In this document: positions 22,483-34,600 of the stretch, piece by piece
Numbering within the stretch: position 1 is the first letter of the stretch
How the letters are laid out: the number at the start of each line of letters is the position of its first letter
Origin: Przewalskia tangutica
Taxonomy: Eukaryota; Streptophyta; Magnoliopsida; Solanales; Solanaceae
Length of the DNA: 64,000 nucleotides
Direction of reading: 5' to 3'
NCBI GenBank assembly: GCA_029844215.1
Contig: CM056730.1
Location: 55,812,924-55,876,923 of the forward strand
Translations under genes and position numbers: made by a program
The notes under the pieces: model-generated
What the model was told of the DNA's origin: nothing
The model's input: only the letters and a program-made list of their open reading frames with translations
Databases searched by the model: none

Positions 22483-23669
22483 TCACTTCCCCCTTGCCGC
22501 GCTACCTCTGGTCGGACACTCTTTCGCAAAATGGCCCTGCCGGCCGCAAGTATAGCAATCTCCCAAACCAGTACGACAGTCCCCTCTATGGGTTTTACCA
22601 CAACGGATACACTGAGATACGGGTAGCCTCATCCGGCGAGTACTCCTACTTCCCGGAAAATCTGAAACCTGGGAGCTCTGACCAGCTCCTGAATACCCTG
22701 GACGCCCTGAAGACTGTGGAGGACCACTCTGTACTGGCGGAGGTGTATAACTAGTCTGCTGCTGAGGCGGTCCGCCTCGAAAGTTACCAAAGGACCCTGC
22801 TGTCCTGGCCCTCTTCTGCTGATCTCGGTCCCCACGTCGGTCTCTACGTTCCTCCATCCCTGCATAAGCTCGTATCGGGCAATGTCCATGCCCGTGAAGA
22901 GCTACACCCGAGCAAGCACGCCAGTAGTCATCGAGCCGTGGCGTAACGGTGCACTCTGTCCTCCATATCTGCCACTAATGCAGGGACATATCGAGCCAAC
23001 GAGTCGAACTCAACGTTGTACTCGGCTGTGCGTCCTCTGTCTCGGCATCAAAAATCGCCGGCCGTGCTCTCCTCATACGTGGCGGCAAGAAATGACCAAG
23101 GAATGCCTCGAAGAACTCGTCCCATACACCGAGGCGCATACACTCTCGGGACAGCTCCCGAATCAAACGATCATTGCGGTATCACGCGGCCGTCGAACCT
23201 AAGACCACCGACTCGGTCTCGAAGCCTTGATCACTCTCGCGATCTGAATCGTCGGATGAACTCCTGCGGATCATCCTCAGGCCTCGACCCGTAGAACTCT
23301 GGCGGGCTGCAACTCAGAAAGTCCCGTAGCCTCAAACTATCTGATCTCGGGTGAACCACGGGTGCTCTGGGCTGCTGCGTCCGGCCTATCCTCGTATGCG
23401 GCCACGATCACGGCTAGTAATCGGGCCCGTCTCCTGTAACCCATCTCCTTTGCTCCAGGATGTGGGACTGGAGGCTCAGGTACCGTGGTCTCAGTAGCCT
23501 CTGCTGCGGCTCTAAACTCTGCTGGGGCTGGCGGCGTCGCAAAACTCGTTGTCTGAAGCACTATCTCAGGTAATGACCGGGCCTGCGCCCTCGTACTCCT
23601 CTCTGTCCTACTAGCAGCTCCCTCGGTTGCCTTGCCCTTCTGGGCCCGGGTTGCCTTGCGTGGAGGCAT
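22483..23669 (-). pseudogene. R3 interior A gag, frameshifted
   Basis: This is the best preserved full-layout gag here, about 395 codons. It starts at the ATG at 23669 (MPPRKATRAQKGKATEGAAS), open to about 23337. A capsid segment at 22975-23166 contains VWDEFFEAFLGHFLPPRMRR. The C-terminal frame 22483-22857 has MEERRDRRGDRDQQKRAR, a glutamine/glycine/proline-rich linker and one nucleocapsid module, CIRCGKTHRGDC then CYTCGRQGHFAKEC (a CX2CX4HX4C knuckle), ending GSAARGK-stop. At least two frameshifts separate the three frames. These may be decay or sequence error, since several differences from interior B lie in GC-rich sites. Confidence 0.82.
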
Positions 23670-23860
23670 AACTGGTAAAAAATGAAATACGTCAGAGGGG
23701 TCCAACTTATAACACAGCTCTAAGGCACGATCTCAGAGTGAGAAGAATGGAAACCAATCCTAAATATCCTATAGCCTCCTGATTATTGATGTGGTGCACA
23801 ACACACCGATAATCAAGACTCTACTAGATACGGTCTGTAGACACTTTCCGAGGACTAACT

Positions 23861-23872
23861 TCTCTGATACCA
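23861..23872 (-). other. R3 interior A primer-binding site
   Basis: The minus strand reads TGGTATCAGAGA, 11 of 12 matches to the tRNA-iMet consensus TGGTATCAGAGC. The CAG is intact here, unlike in interior B. Confidence 0.82.
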
Positions 23873-23876
23873 CTTT

Positions 23877-25793
23877 TGTCACGACCCGACCTCGGGCCCG
23901 CGACTGGTGCCTTACCCCGGGCACCCTAGTGATACAACATCAGAGAAAAATCAGTGGAAACAAAAACTTAAACAGGAAACAAGATACAAGATAAGAAAAC
24001 ATGTTAACCAAAACGGTCACCTTCCTGTATATACAATATAACCGAACAGTTACAATCCTTTTTCCAACCCTGCCCACAACAGTACTACAGACCTCTAAGA
24101 ATGTAACAACAACTATGACGGACGGGGCCGCCCATACCACAGATGTACAAGTACCTACAATGTGAGGACTATACGAAAGATAAGCCTCGGAGAAACGGAG
24201 CTTCCCAAGCTGACTGCGATCCTATGAACGAGGATCAACAACCGGTGTACCTCTACTGCGGCATGAACGCGGCCAAGGAGGTCGATAACAGTACCAAGTA
24301 TGTGGCGAAAATCGTAAATGAAGTCATAATAGTCTATATAAAGCAGGAGACATGTATGATAACCAAACTACAGTACACAACATATATAAGCAGTCATGTC
24401 AAGTCAGGGACTCACGCCCTCAAAGTCATCACTCAAATATAACAATGGGTCTCACGCCCACAACATCAATCATTCCCGTGGAATACCTTCCTCACTGTCG
24501 GCAGTCTATAATATAATAACAACAAGAAGTACACATGAACACGTGTCCCACGTGTCATAAAACCGTCGACGGCAAATGCGAAGGCATAGCTACGGATCCA
24601 ACTGCATCATCAATCGACGGCAAATCGAAAGCCGGCTACGGAACCTACCGTACCAACAATACTAAACAACCATATCACGAAGGCGACACGTGGCAAATCG
24701 ATAGCCTCTACGGATCCTCCTGCGCCACGTAGGCGGCGGGGCAAGTAACCGGGCTAACCACCGGATCACAACCGTAAGTCACGAAGCCGTCCAACACCGA
24801 CTCGTGAAGGCGACCGCGTGGCAAGTGCGATAACCTCTACCAGATCCTCCTGCGCCACGTGGCGGCGGGGGCAAGTAACGAGCTAACCACGAGAAAACAG
24901 CGTAAGTCACGATGCTTCACCGCGAAGGCGACCGCGTGGCAAGTCGATAACCTCTGCGGATCCACTGCGTCACGTAGCTGACGGGGGCAAGTACCCAGGC
25001 TAACCACCAGATCACAACCGTAAGTCACGAGACTTCGCCACAAATAACAATAATGGTCACATGCCCCCGGAATCCCTCATCGGTGTAGACATGCCCATGT
25101 GACAATAATAATGGAAGCATACCCGTGGAATCTTCCGTCACTGCCGGTACGTCCAAGTAAGTTCACAACAAGTCAATCGGCCCTCCATCGAGAGACGCGG
25201 TGGTATAGAAATATAATACTTGCACAACAAAAGCTATCACAACTAGCATAGGAAAGTTCAACATACTTTTAGACTTTCATTAACATGTAAATTGATTCAC
25301 CATTTATATAACTCAAGTACTCCCATTTTGTGCCAACAATCCGGGTTTTAACCCTAAAGTACTACGTACATAAGTTCTTTCAAAAAGATCCATTTCTTTT
25401 ACAAAGGTCACACGATACCCGTAGTATCAAAAATAGAGTAACTATTTTTATTAAGTAAACCAAAACAATTTCCATACTTTCTTTTTAAACCAAATCACTT
25501 CTCCCTTTAAAGTCAAGTTACCATTTTAAATCCAATAATAAAACCATTCTTTTACCTATATAAAGCCGTTATAACTAACTTCCCATAAAGCTATTATAAC
25601 ACTTTATGTTTTAAACCAAATTAAGACAAGACCATACCTTTCTTTTAAACCAAAAACTCTTCAATTCCTCAAGTCTCTTTTCTTTTAGAAATCAAGTTCC
25701 TTACTTTGTATTTTAAGAAAAATCAATACTCGTTATTAATGATCTTATTAAAGCAGCCATGATCTAGGAAATGTAATACAATTTTGTCTTATC
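23877..25793 (-). repeat. R3 LTR-B, first segment
   Basis: It opens TGTCACGACCCG next to the interior A primer-binding site and is cut by R4 at 25794. It holds a type III array (about 24670-25045). The segment reading CATGATCTAGGAAATGTAATAC ends at TTATC, and the sequence resumes at 35030. Confidence 0.9.
25789..25793. other. R4 left target-site duplication TTATC
   Basis: TTATC before TGTTATACCCC is repeated at 35030-35034 right after CTCGTGACA. Uninterrupted LTR-A and LTR-C read GTCTTATCTTAGC here, so this is a clean insertion. Confidence 0.93.
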
Positions 25794-26480
25794 TGTTATA
25801 CCCCGTAGTTCTAGGATATGTATGCGAGGACGTACGTACGAGAATACGACATTGAAATTGGAAAGGAAGAAAGAGGTGATTTTTCCACGGAAAAGTTTCC
25901 GGTTTTTGTGAAGGAAAAAGGTTCGTTAATGGGAATTGGATTCCCAGATTTGGTATTCGGACTTCTTGGAATATTAGAGAATTATGGAATTTTATTTTCG
26001 GAAATGGTCACGTGGGGTCCACGGGAGAAATTTACGGTTTTGTGGGGCCCACTTTGTTTTCGAGATTTTGGCCATTGTGGATATTTTCGGAAGATGAAAT
26101 ATTTTGGACGAGTAGGAGGGCGACACGTGTCACCCCACCCCTAGGTGGCTTGGCGAATTTCATTTGTGCACAACACCCGATTAGAGTCGTTTTCGACGAA
26201 ACGTTTTACTGACTCGCGAAGGATAAATTCGGCTATGTCATTTCTAATTTTTGCGGATTTTTCAGAGACGAAACACTTTGGACCAACGAGAGGCGACACT
26301 TGTCACCCTCTCGGCGGTGGATGTGTGGACGGCATTAGGGCCGATTGGAGTGCCAACTTTGTCAAGTAGTTGGTAGGATATTTTGTGTGCAAGTTGGCTA
26401 GGTACACTTGCCCAAATCTTGGCCTTACACTTGCCTTGCACTTAGCATAATCTTGGCCATTGGTTGGCCATCCCTTGACC

Positions 26481-26488
26481 TATAAATA
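26481..26488 (+). promoter_or_regulatory. R4 5' LTR TATA box
   Basis: TATAAATA after GGCCATCCCTTGACC, 687 bases into the LTR. The copy in the 3' LTR is at 32355-32362. The RNA leader from here to gag would exceed 2.9 kb. Confidence 0.65.
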
Positions 26489-28299
26489 CCCCTCTTGTGA
26501 TGAAGAGTTCTTCATCCACAAACAAGCCTTCCAAGTCTTGAAATCCTCTCCTCTCCCTTAAGCCTTTTTCGTCCAACACACCTCCCCTTTGGTGAGTTTG
26601 GCGAGGCCCCCACTAGCCTGGAAATCTACCCCCTCCCTTGGTAGAAAAGTTGCCTTCTAGTATTGTTATAATGCCCAATTACCTAGCCCAAACCCCTTAG
26701 TACTTAGTTGAAGTTGTGAAGAACTTCTAAGGGTTCTTGGAGCGCATTGGAGCGTGCGGAGTAGGAGCTAAACCTTGCTCAGGAGCGACTTTTATCTAGG
26801 ATATTATTGGGCTTACCGAGGTAAATAACCTTATCCTCCTTTTGTAATTAGAATATACGTACTGGAGTAGTATAGGACTAAGTATAAATACTTAGAAGGA
26901 TATTAAAGAATAGAATTGAATGATATCACGGTAGAAGGGTTTAAAAGATGAATAATAGAATCTGTACTTACATGTGACTGTCTTCACGATGAACTTGAGT
27001 AGCTCACGGGTAGGGAAGTGCTGCCCAAATGTCCATAGAATAACGAACCCTGCCTTAGAGCTTTATGCAGTCTGATCTGAGCGTTGATAGGCGTGTTGGT
27101 ATTATAGGTCGATTCTCTACGCGCGACATATTCAACTTGGCAGGTGGATTTCGCCGAGAAGTTATGTGATTCTTCCTATCCTCTTGAGCATGATATTTTA
27201 AAGAATATGTATATAGTACGGTAGACGTACGTGTGTTAACTGAATAATAATTACGGCAATGTCTTCGGACTTAAGCCTGAATAATAAGTATGGCAATGTC
27301 TTCGGACTTAAGCTTTGAATAATAAATCTGGCAATGTCTTTTGACTTAAGCCTGAATAAAAAGAATCTGAAGTAGTTCAAAAGAATTAAGAAACCTTTTT
27401 AAGAGTAACACTTGGTTTTAAAAGCTTAAGAGTTATACTAGCTTTATGGGAAGTTAGGTATAACGGCTTAAGAGTGATAAAAAGAATGATTTAATGATTT
27501 AAGAAAATAAGAGACTTGACTTAATTATACTAATGTGAAAAAGTGTGAAACCTCATTCGTGAGTAAATAGTATTTTTGGTTTTCAAAAGGAATGATGTTT
27601 TACCGATCAGAATGAATGTCGAACAAACCACAGCAGCGCTAATAAAGGGAAATGTTTTGGCTAATAAAGTATTATTAAAACCAGTAGAAACTTCCATCTG
27701 CATAGGAGCTAAGATGAGACAAAATGATATTACATTTCCTAGATCATGGCTGCTGTAATAAGATTGTTATGAACAATAATAACCTACTCACATAAGGTAT
27801 ATGTTTCTCAAATTGTTTTAAAGGATTAAAACTATGAACTACGAAACCTTTGAAAATGAGAAACTTGAGTAATTGAAATTAGGCAAACTTGGCGTTGGGA
27901 AAGAATGTTGTTACTTGATTTTACAAAGAGAAGTGTTTTGATTTACTTCAAAAGATAATCACTTTATTTTTATACTACGGGTATTGTGTGACTTTTGTGA
28001 AGAAAGCAGATCTTTTAAAGAGTAATACATAAAGTACTTTGGGGCTAAAACCCGAACTTGTTAACATAATGTAGAAAGTACCTTGTGTGAATAACTTGAT
28101 TGTATTGATTTGTGATAGTCTTGTAATACTTTCTTGTTGACTTGATAAGTAAACATGTTAGGATCTACGTGAGTTAGTATCTTGTGATGTTTGTGTAAAG
28201 GGTTTTCCTTGTTGTGCTTAGGTTGTTTAGCGATAAGTTGTTATGATGATATTATATCACTCATGATTAGGGGTTAAGCCCTCCGTCACGGGGTAGACT

Positions 28300-28560
28300 C
28301 AGTAGGTCTAGTGACCTATGATTCGAGAATACCTTATGCAGTGCAGTATGGCCTATGCGGAACTACGAGTTCGAGTTAGTACGCGGCCCTTGTGGTCATG
28401 CGGTCTTTGTGGCCATGCGGACGGCTAGTCCAGGACGCTGCCTGGGAGTAGCTACCCTCGATGCGGGGAATACTTTATGCGGGCCATTGGAGTGGCCCAT
28501 GCGGTGCTACGGGAAGTTCCAGGGCTGACGCGCGCATTAGATCTGCGGGCGAGTGGCGGC
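28300..28560 (+). repeat. Type I minisatellite in R4 5' LTR
   Basis: Units contain GATGCGGGGAATACTTTATG and GCGGGCC. The 3' LTR copy lies at about 34110-34400. Differences between the two copies are mostly one- or two-base losses in GC runs. Confidence 0.75.
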
Positions 28561-28831
28561 TTTGATCATGTGATGCCAGACAGATCTCATGATCTGATTT
28601 ACGACCTTGTTTGTCTTGTGGGTTTTAGTAGTCGGCTATGCCTTCGTACTTACCCCGTACGGTTTTATTATGACTTTGAGGGCGTGAGTCTCTGACTTGA
28701 AATTAATGCTTATTTATTGTGAACTGTATTTTTGGTTATCATATATGTCTCTGCTTTATATAGACTACTATGATTTCATTTACGATATTTTCGATTTCAC
28801 ATACTTGGTACTGTTATCGACCTCCTTGGGG

Positions 28832-28996
28832 CTGCGTTCATGCCGCAGTAAAGGTACTCTACCGTTGATCCGTTCTTAGGATCACCGTTTCAGCGTTGGA
28901 AAAGCTCCGTTTCTCCGGAGGCTTAGCATTTTGGTATGGTCCCCTGTCGTTGTAGATATTTGCATTCAGGGGTATGGCGGGGCCCTGTCCCGCCAT
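28832..28996 (+). promoter_or_regulatory. Five-hairpin cluster near the LTR 3' end (R4 copy)
   Basis: In order: CTGCG (28832-28836) with CGCAG (28844-28848); GATCC with GGATC (about 28866-28882); AAGCTCCG (28902-28909) with CGGAGGCTT (28916-28924, one bulge); CCCCTG (28941-28946) with CAGGGG (28967-28972); ATGGCGGG (28974-28981) with CCCGCCAT (28989-28996). The cluster is transcribed, about 220-390 bases upstream of the primer-binding site. The equivalents are recognisable in all the LTRs here, though some stems are damaged in individual copies. The function is unknown. RNA dimerisation or packaging is a reasonable guess. Confidence 0.65.
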
Positions 28997-29223
28997 TGTT
29001 GTTTTAAACTCTTAGAGGTCTGTAGACCTGTTGTAAGGTTGGGATGTAACTGTTCATTTTGGGGTATTTATATACATATATGCGAAAGGCAACTTTTCCC
29101 GAAGCGTGTCTTATTTATCTGTTTCATATCTTGGTTGTTTTATATTCATTGATTTCTCGATGTATGACTACTTGGGTGCGGGTAAGGCACGATCCACGCC
29201 CGAGCGAACGGTCGTGACAACAA

Positions 29224-29234
29224 TGGTATCGAGC
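29224..29234 (+). other. R4 primer-binding site
   Basis: TGGTATCGAGC, five bases after the 5' LTR. It is one base short of the tRNA-iMet consensus within CAG. Confidence 0.8.
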
Positions 29235-29422
29235 GATTAATCCTCGGAAAGTGTCTACTGATCGTATCTAGTAAGTCTTGATTATCGGTGTGTTGTGCAC
29301 CACACCAATAATCGAGAGGCTATAGGATATTTAGGATTGGTTTCCATTCTTCTCACTCGAGATCGTGCTTTAGAGTTGTGTTATAAGTTGGACCCCTAAC
29401 GTATTCCTTTCCTTTACCGGTG

Positions 29423-30341
29423 ATGCCTCGCGCCAGAACCTCGGGCCCGAGAAGCAAGGCGGCGGAGGCTGAGTGGAGTTGAGAGTTAGAAGAGCACAGC
29501 CCAATCATCACCGGGGTGATGCTTCATGCGAGGAGTTACGAGGCGTCGCGGCAGCGGTAGTGTTTGGCAATGGCGGCGATTCCTCTGCGTCCATGACATC
29601 TGGACCTTGATTCCACGACTTGGAGCGAAAATATGGATTGGAAGGAAGCGGCCTGTTACTAGCAAGGGACTTGGCGGCCAGTATTTTATGTACCGATATA
29701 CCAAGGATATTGATGTTTATCTAAAGAAGGGTTGTGAGAAGTAGCTCTTGATCGAGAGCGAGCGCTTGCGTTCAGATTATGTGCGTGGTGAGAGAGGTAG
29801 AGATCGACAGATTAAACAAGATCAGCAGAAGAGGGCCCGATTGGTAGGATCATTTGGTAACTCTCGAGGCGAACCGCCTCAGCAGCAGATTAGACATGCG
29901 CCTCCGCCCGATGCAGTGTCCCTCGCGAGGTTGATGTTTCCTCAGTGTTCACAGTGTGGCAGGCGTCATCCCGGAAAATGCCGTCTTTTTACTGATGCTT
30001 GTTTTACTTGCGGCCGTCAGGGCCATATGGCGAGGGAATGTTCTATGAGGAAGGATGCAAGTAGGAAGACTCAGCCTACCAGATCAGTTGTGGATGCAGT
30101 GGTTCGGAGAGGAGGGGGTGTTAGCCAGGGGAGGCCACCCCCACCTCGGTGTGGCCGTTGTGGTCGATGTCATCGTGGGGAGTGTCGTGCTTCTGCGTCA
30201 GCTTGTTATGTTTGCGGCCAGCAGGGCCATTTTGCGAGAAATTGTCCAACCAGAGTTGGCGGGGATGTAGGGACTCAGCCTTCGGGATCAGTGGATAGTT
30301 CATCACCTTCCCCAGCTATGCGCCCAGCAGGGCGGGTTTGA
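29423..30341 (+). pseudogene. R4 gag: capsid-deleted, two zinc-knuckle modules
   Basis: The ATG at 29423 begins MPR, like the other gags. A shortened middle keeps YFMYRYTKDIDVYLKKG but lacks the WDEF..FLPP capsid block. The open frame 29748-30341 (197 codons) is the nucleocapsid region. It has QDQQKRARLVGSFGN (residues 24-38), then CSQCGRRHPGKC (67-78) with CFTCGRQGHMAREC (85-98), and a second copy of this module, CGRCGRCHRGEC (135-146) with CYVCGQQGHFARNC (153-166). All CX2CX4HX4C residues are present in both large knuckles. A stop near 29745 separates this frame from the N-terminal part. It probably binds RNA if made. It is too short to form a normal shell. Confidence 0.82.
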
Positions 30342-31674
30342 TTAGAACGACCTAAGGGAAGTGCCGCGTGAATCTGGTATATCCTTAACCCTTTAGAGAT
30401 TTATATGTGTAGTAAGATGCGAATATCTTAAGTATTGTTTTCGGTTAGCATGGTGTTAGTGTGATTAGAATTATTTTTAGTTAACCGGGTAAGATTGGGG
30501 GATAGAGAGTGAGCCTTAGAATATTATACGTAGAGACCTTAGAGAGGCCATCTTTGGAAAAAGAATTATTTCGTGTTTGACCCTTATCGAGGTGCATAGT
30601 ATCGTGAGATATTTTTGTGGGATGAATCACGAGTGATGTGAAATGAAAGGGTAGTTGAGCTTAGAAGACCGCTAGGTTTTCGTAACGTGATTAGTGAGAT
30701 TGTTCGGATCGGGAGCTAGTGTTTTGCGGCGTTGCGGGTCGGGTTGAGGCCGTGTTGCGGGTCGACCATACTGTTTGGTGATGGGGTCAGTTTGTGGTGG
30801 TCTCGCTTTGTGTTAGGATCACGAGGTGTTAGGCCCAGTTTAGTTAACCATTATGCGAGTTCGTGGATGTGTTCGACCGATGGTCGGGCGATGGGGTCAA
30901 CCCGTCTTATCATTTAGTCAAACCGTGTCTTTGGGTAGTAAGTTGCGAGATGATTATTTGAGAAGGTTGTAAGGCTGCGGGGTGCCTACCTTCACCTTAT
31001 GGTGACGAGGAGTCGAGTTACGGTTGTTTCTTTCGGAAGAGTTACAGGCAAGGTTAGGAACTCGAGGTGAATCTCGATGTCGCATTCACCCTCGGGCAAG
31101 TGGTTGGATTTCGGGAGTAGCTGTAAGGACTCTTCGCCTCTTGTTGAGTATGTATTATATAGCTACCATTTCAGTATTCGGGTGTCGCCGTTTGGAGCCT
31201 TTTTATAAGCGCTAGTGTAAGATTGTCGATCGACTGATTCGATGTAAGCAAGGTGCAGATAGTTGGTTCGTACTTGTTCAGCAGGGCGTGGATAGGGTGG
31301 AGCTTATCCAGAAGAGGTTATTGGCAGCTCAGAGTCAGTGGGAAGCAGTACCAGAAACATGGTAAGTTATGAGAAAGAGTTCGAGTGTACGAGAAGTGCG
31401 ACGAGTAAGGAAGAAGCGAGCATGTATTACGAGGCATAGGTGTGATCATTTCGTTTGTAAAGAGTAGGTGCGAAGGAGTATCTTTTAGACCTCGGTAGGA
31501 GCTTTTGTGATTGAGGTGATTCCTCGTGGACTTTGAGATAAGTATGCGCGTGTTGTGTTGTGGCCAGGTGTGGCATGGTTGTTTCCGTAAGTATAGCAGT
31601 AAGGACTATACTGGCGCCTGTTTGTTTTGAGACCTAGAAGGAACATTCGGGACGAATGTTTCTAAGGAGGGGAG
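30342..31674 (+). other. R4 3' interior: conserved non-coding block, pol scrap, polypurine tract
   Basis: No supportable gene is present. The gag-to-pol-end block shared by all interiors is followed near 31275-31340 by QQGVDRVELIQKRLLAAQSQ, the segment just upstream of the integrase C-terminus. It then jumps directly to WEAVPETW and non-coding sequence. The palindrome ACATTCGGGACGAATGT (31641-31657) and purine run (31662-31674) precede the LTR. Confidence 0.75.
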
Positions 31675-34600
31675 AATGTTATACCCCGTAGTTCCAGGGT
31701 ATGTATGCGAGGACGTACGTACGAGAATACGACATTGAAATTGGAAAGGAAGAAAGAGGTGATTTTTCCACGGAAAAGTTTCCGGTTTTTGTGAAGGAAA
31801 AAGGTTCGTTAATGGGAATTGGATTCCCAGATTTGGTATTCGGACTTCTTGGAATATTAGAGAATTATGGAATTTTATTTTGGAAATGGTCACGTGGGGT
31901 CCACGGGAGAAATTCTGATTTTGTAGGGCCAGCTTTGTTTTGAGATTTTGGCCATTGTGGATATTTTGGAAGATGAAATATTTTGGGCCAGTAGGAGGCG
32001 ACACGTGTCACCCCCCAGGTGGCTTGGCGAATTTCATTTGTGCACAACACCGATTAAGTCGTTTTTCGACGAAGCGTTTTACTGACTCGCGAAGGATAAA
32101 TTCCGGCTATGTCATTTCTAATTTTTGCGGATTTTTCCGAGAGGCGAAACACTTTGGACCAACGAGAGGCGACACTTGTCACCTCTCGCAGTGGATGTGT
32201 GGACGGCATTAGGGCCGATTGGAGTGCCAACTTTGTCAAGTAGTTGGTAGGATATTTTGTGTGCAAGTTGGCTAGGTACACTTGCCCAAATCTTGGCCTT
32301 ACACTTGCCTTGCACTTAGCATAATCTTGGCCATTGGTTGGCCATCCCTTGACCTATAAATACCCCTCTTGTGATGAAGAGTTCTTCATCCACAAACAAG
32401 CCTTCCAAGTCTTGAAATCCTCTCCTCTCCATTAAGCCTTTTCGTCCAACACCTCCCCCTTTGGTGAGTTTGGCCGAGGCCCCACTAGCCTAGCCGAAAT
32501 CTACCCCTCCCTTGGTAGAAAAGTTGCCTTCTAGTATTGTTATAATGCCCAAATTACTAGCCCAAACCCCTTAGTACTTAGTTGAAGTTGTGAAGAACTT
32601 CAGGGTTCTTGGAGCGCATTGGAGCGTCTTGGAGTAGGAGCTAAACCTTGCTCGGGAGCGACTTTTATCTAGGATATTATTGGGCTTACGAGGTAAATAA
32701 CCTTATCCTCCTTTTGTAATTAGAATATACATCTGTAGAAGTATAGGAATAAGTATAAATACTTAGAAGGATATTAAAGAATAGAATTGAGTGATATCAC
32801 GATGAAGGGTTTAAAAGATGAATAATAGAACTGTACTTACATAGGACTGTTTTCACAGTAGACTTGAGTAGCTCACCGGGTAGGGAAGTGCTGCCCAAAT
32901 GTCCATAGAATAACGAACCCTCTGCTTAGAGCTTTGTACAGTCTGATCAGGCGTTGATAGGCGTATTGGTATTATAGGTCGATTCTCTGCGCGCGACATA
33001 TTCAACTTGGCAGGTGGATTTCGCCGAGAAGTTATGTGATTCTTCCTATCCTCTTGAGCATGATATTTTAAAGAATATGTATATAGTACGGTAGACGTAC
33101 GTGTGTTAACTGAATAATAATTACGGCAATGTCTTGGACTTAAGCTCGAATAATAAATGCGGCAATGTCTTTTGACTTAAGCCCGAATAAAAGAATCAAG
33201 TAGTTCAAAAGAATTAAGAAACCTTTTAAGAGTAACACTTGGTTTTAAAAGCTTAAGAGTTATACTAGCTTTATGGGAAGTTAGGTATAACGGCTTAAGA
33301 GTGATAAAAAGAATGATTTAATGATTTAAGAAAATAAGAGACTTGACTTAATTATACTAATGTGAAAAAGTGTGAAACCTCATTCGTGAGTAAATAGTAT
33401 TTTTGGTTTTCAAAAGGAATGATGTTTTACCGATCAGAATGAATGTCGAACAAACCACAATGGCGCTAATAAAGAAATGTTTTGGCTAATAAAGTATTAT
33501 TAAAACCGGTAGAAACTTCCATCTGCATTGGAGCTAAGATGAGACAAAATGATATTACATTTCCTAGATCATGGTTGCTGTAATAAGATTGTTATGAACA
33601 ATAATAACCTACTCACACATATGGTATATGTTTCTCAAATTGTTTTAAAGGATTAAAACTATGAACTAGAAACCTTTCGAAAATGAGAAACTTGAGTAAT
33701 TGAAATTAGGCAAACTGGAGCGTTGGGAAAAGAATGTTGTTACTTGATTTTACAAAGAGAAGTGTTTTGATTTACTTCAAAAGATAATCACTTTATTTTT
33801 ATACTACGGGTATTGTGTGACTTTTGTGAAAGAAAGCAGATCTTTTAAAGAGTAATACATAAAGTACTTTGGGGCTAAAAACCGAACTTGTTAACATAAT
33901 GTAGAAAGTACCTTGTGTGAATAACTTGATTGTATTGATTTGTGATAGTCTTGTAATACTTTCTTGTTGACTTGATAAGTAAACATGTTAGGATGCTACG
34001 TGAGTTAGTATCTTGTGATGTTTGTGTAAAGGGTTTTCCTTGTTGTGCTTAGGTTGTTTAGCGATAATTTGTTATGATGATATTATATCACTCATGATTA
34101 GGGGTTAAGTCGCCTCCGACGCGGGGTAGACTTCGGTGGTCTAGTGACCTATGATTCGAGAATACCTTATGCAGTGCAGATGGCCTATCTTGGAACTACG
34201 GGAGTTCGAGTTAGTATCACGGCCTTGTGGTCATGCGGTCTTTGTGGCCACGCGGACGGCGAGTCGGGGCGGCTGCCGGGAGTAGCTACCCTCGATGCGG
34301 GGAATACCTCATGCGGGCCATTGGGTGGCCCATGCGGGCTCTGGGGAAGTTCGAGGCTAGACGCGCATTAGATCTCGCGGCGAGTGGCGGCTTTGATCAT
34401 GTGAATGTGCAGACAGATCTCATGATCTGATTTGACCTTGTTTATCTTGTAGGTTTTAGTAGTCGGCTATGCCCGTACTTACCGTCTGCAGTTTATGATG
34501 ACTTTGAGGCGTGAGTCACGACTTGATGTTGCTTATTTATTGTGAGCGTAGTTTTGGTTATCATACATGTCTCGCTTTATATAGACTACTATGATTTCAT

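Larger units (their letters stand above)
25794..29219 (+). repeat. R4 5' LTR with composite U3
   Basis: 25794-26135 resembles the U3 of R1 (GGTCACGTGGGGTCC, GGGGCCCACTTTG, palindrome GACACGTGTC at 26122-26131). From about 26140 it changes to the R5/R7-type U3 (GTGCACAAC, TTTTCGACGAAACG, GGCTATGTCATTT, GACACTTGTC near 26294). TATAAATA is at 26481-26488, a type I minisatellite at about 28300-28560 and the hairpin cluster at 28832-28996. It ends GTCGTGACA. Confidence 0.9.

Noticed and set aside
31606..32004. 132-codon minus-strand frame
   Set aside because: Antisense across the R4 interior/LTR junction, with no family similarity. It overlaps the polypurine tract.
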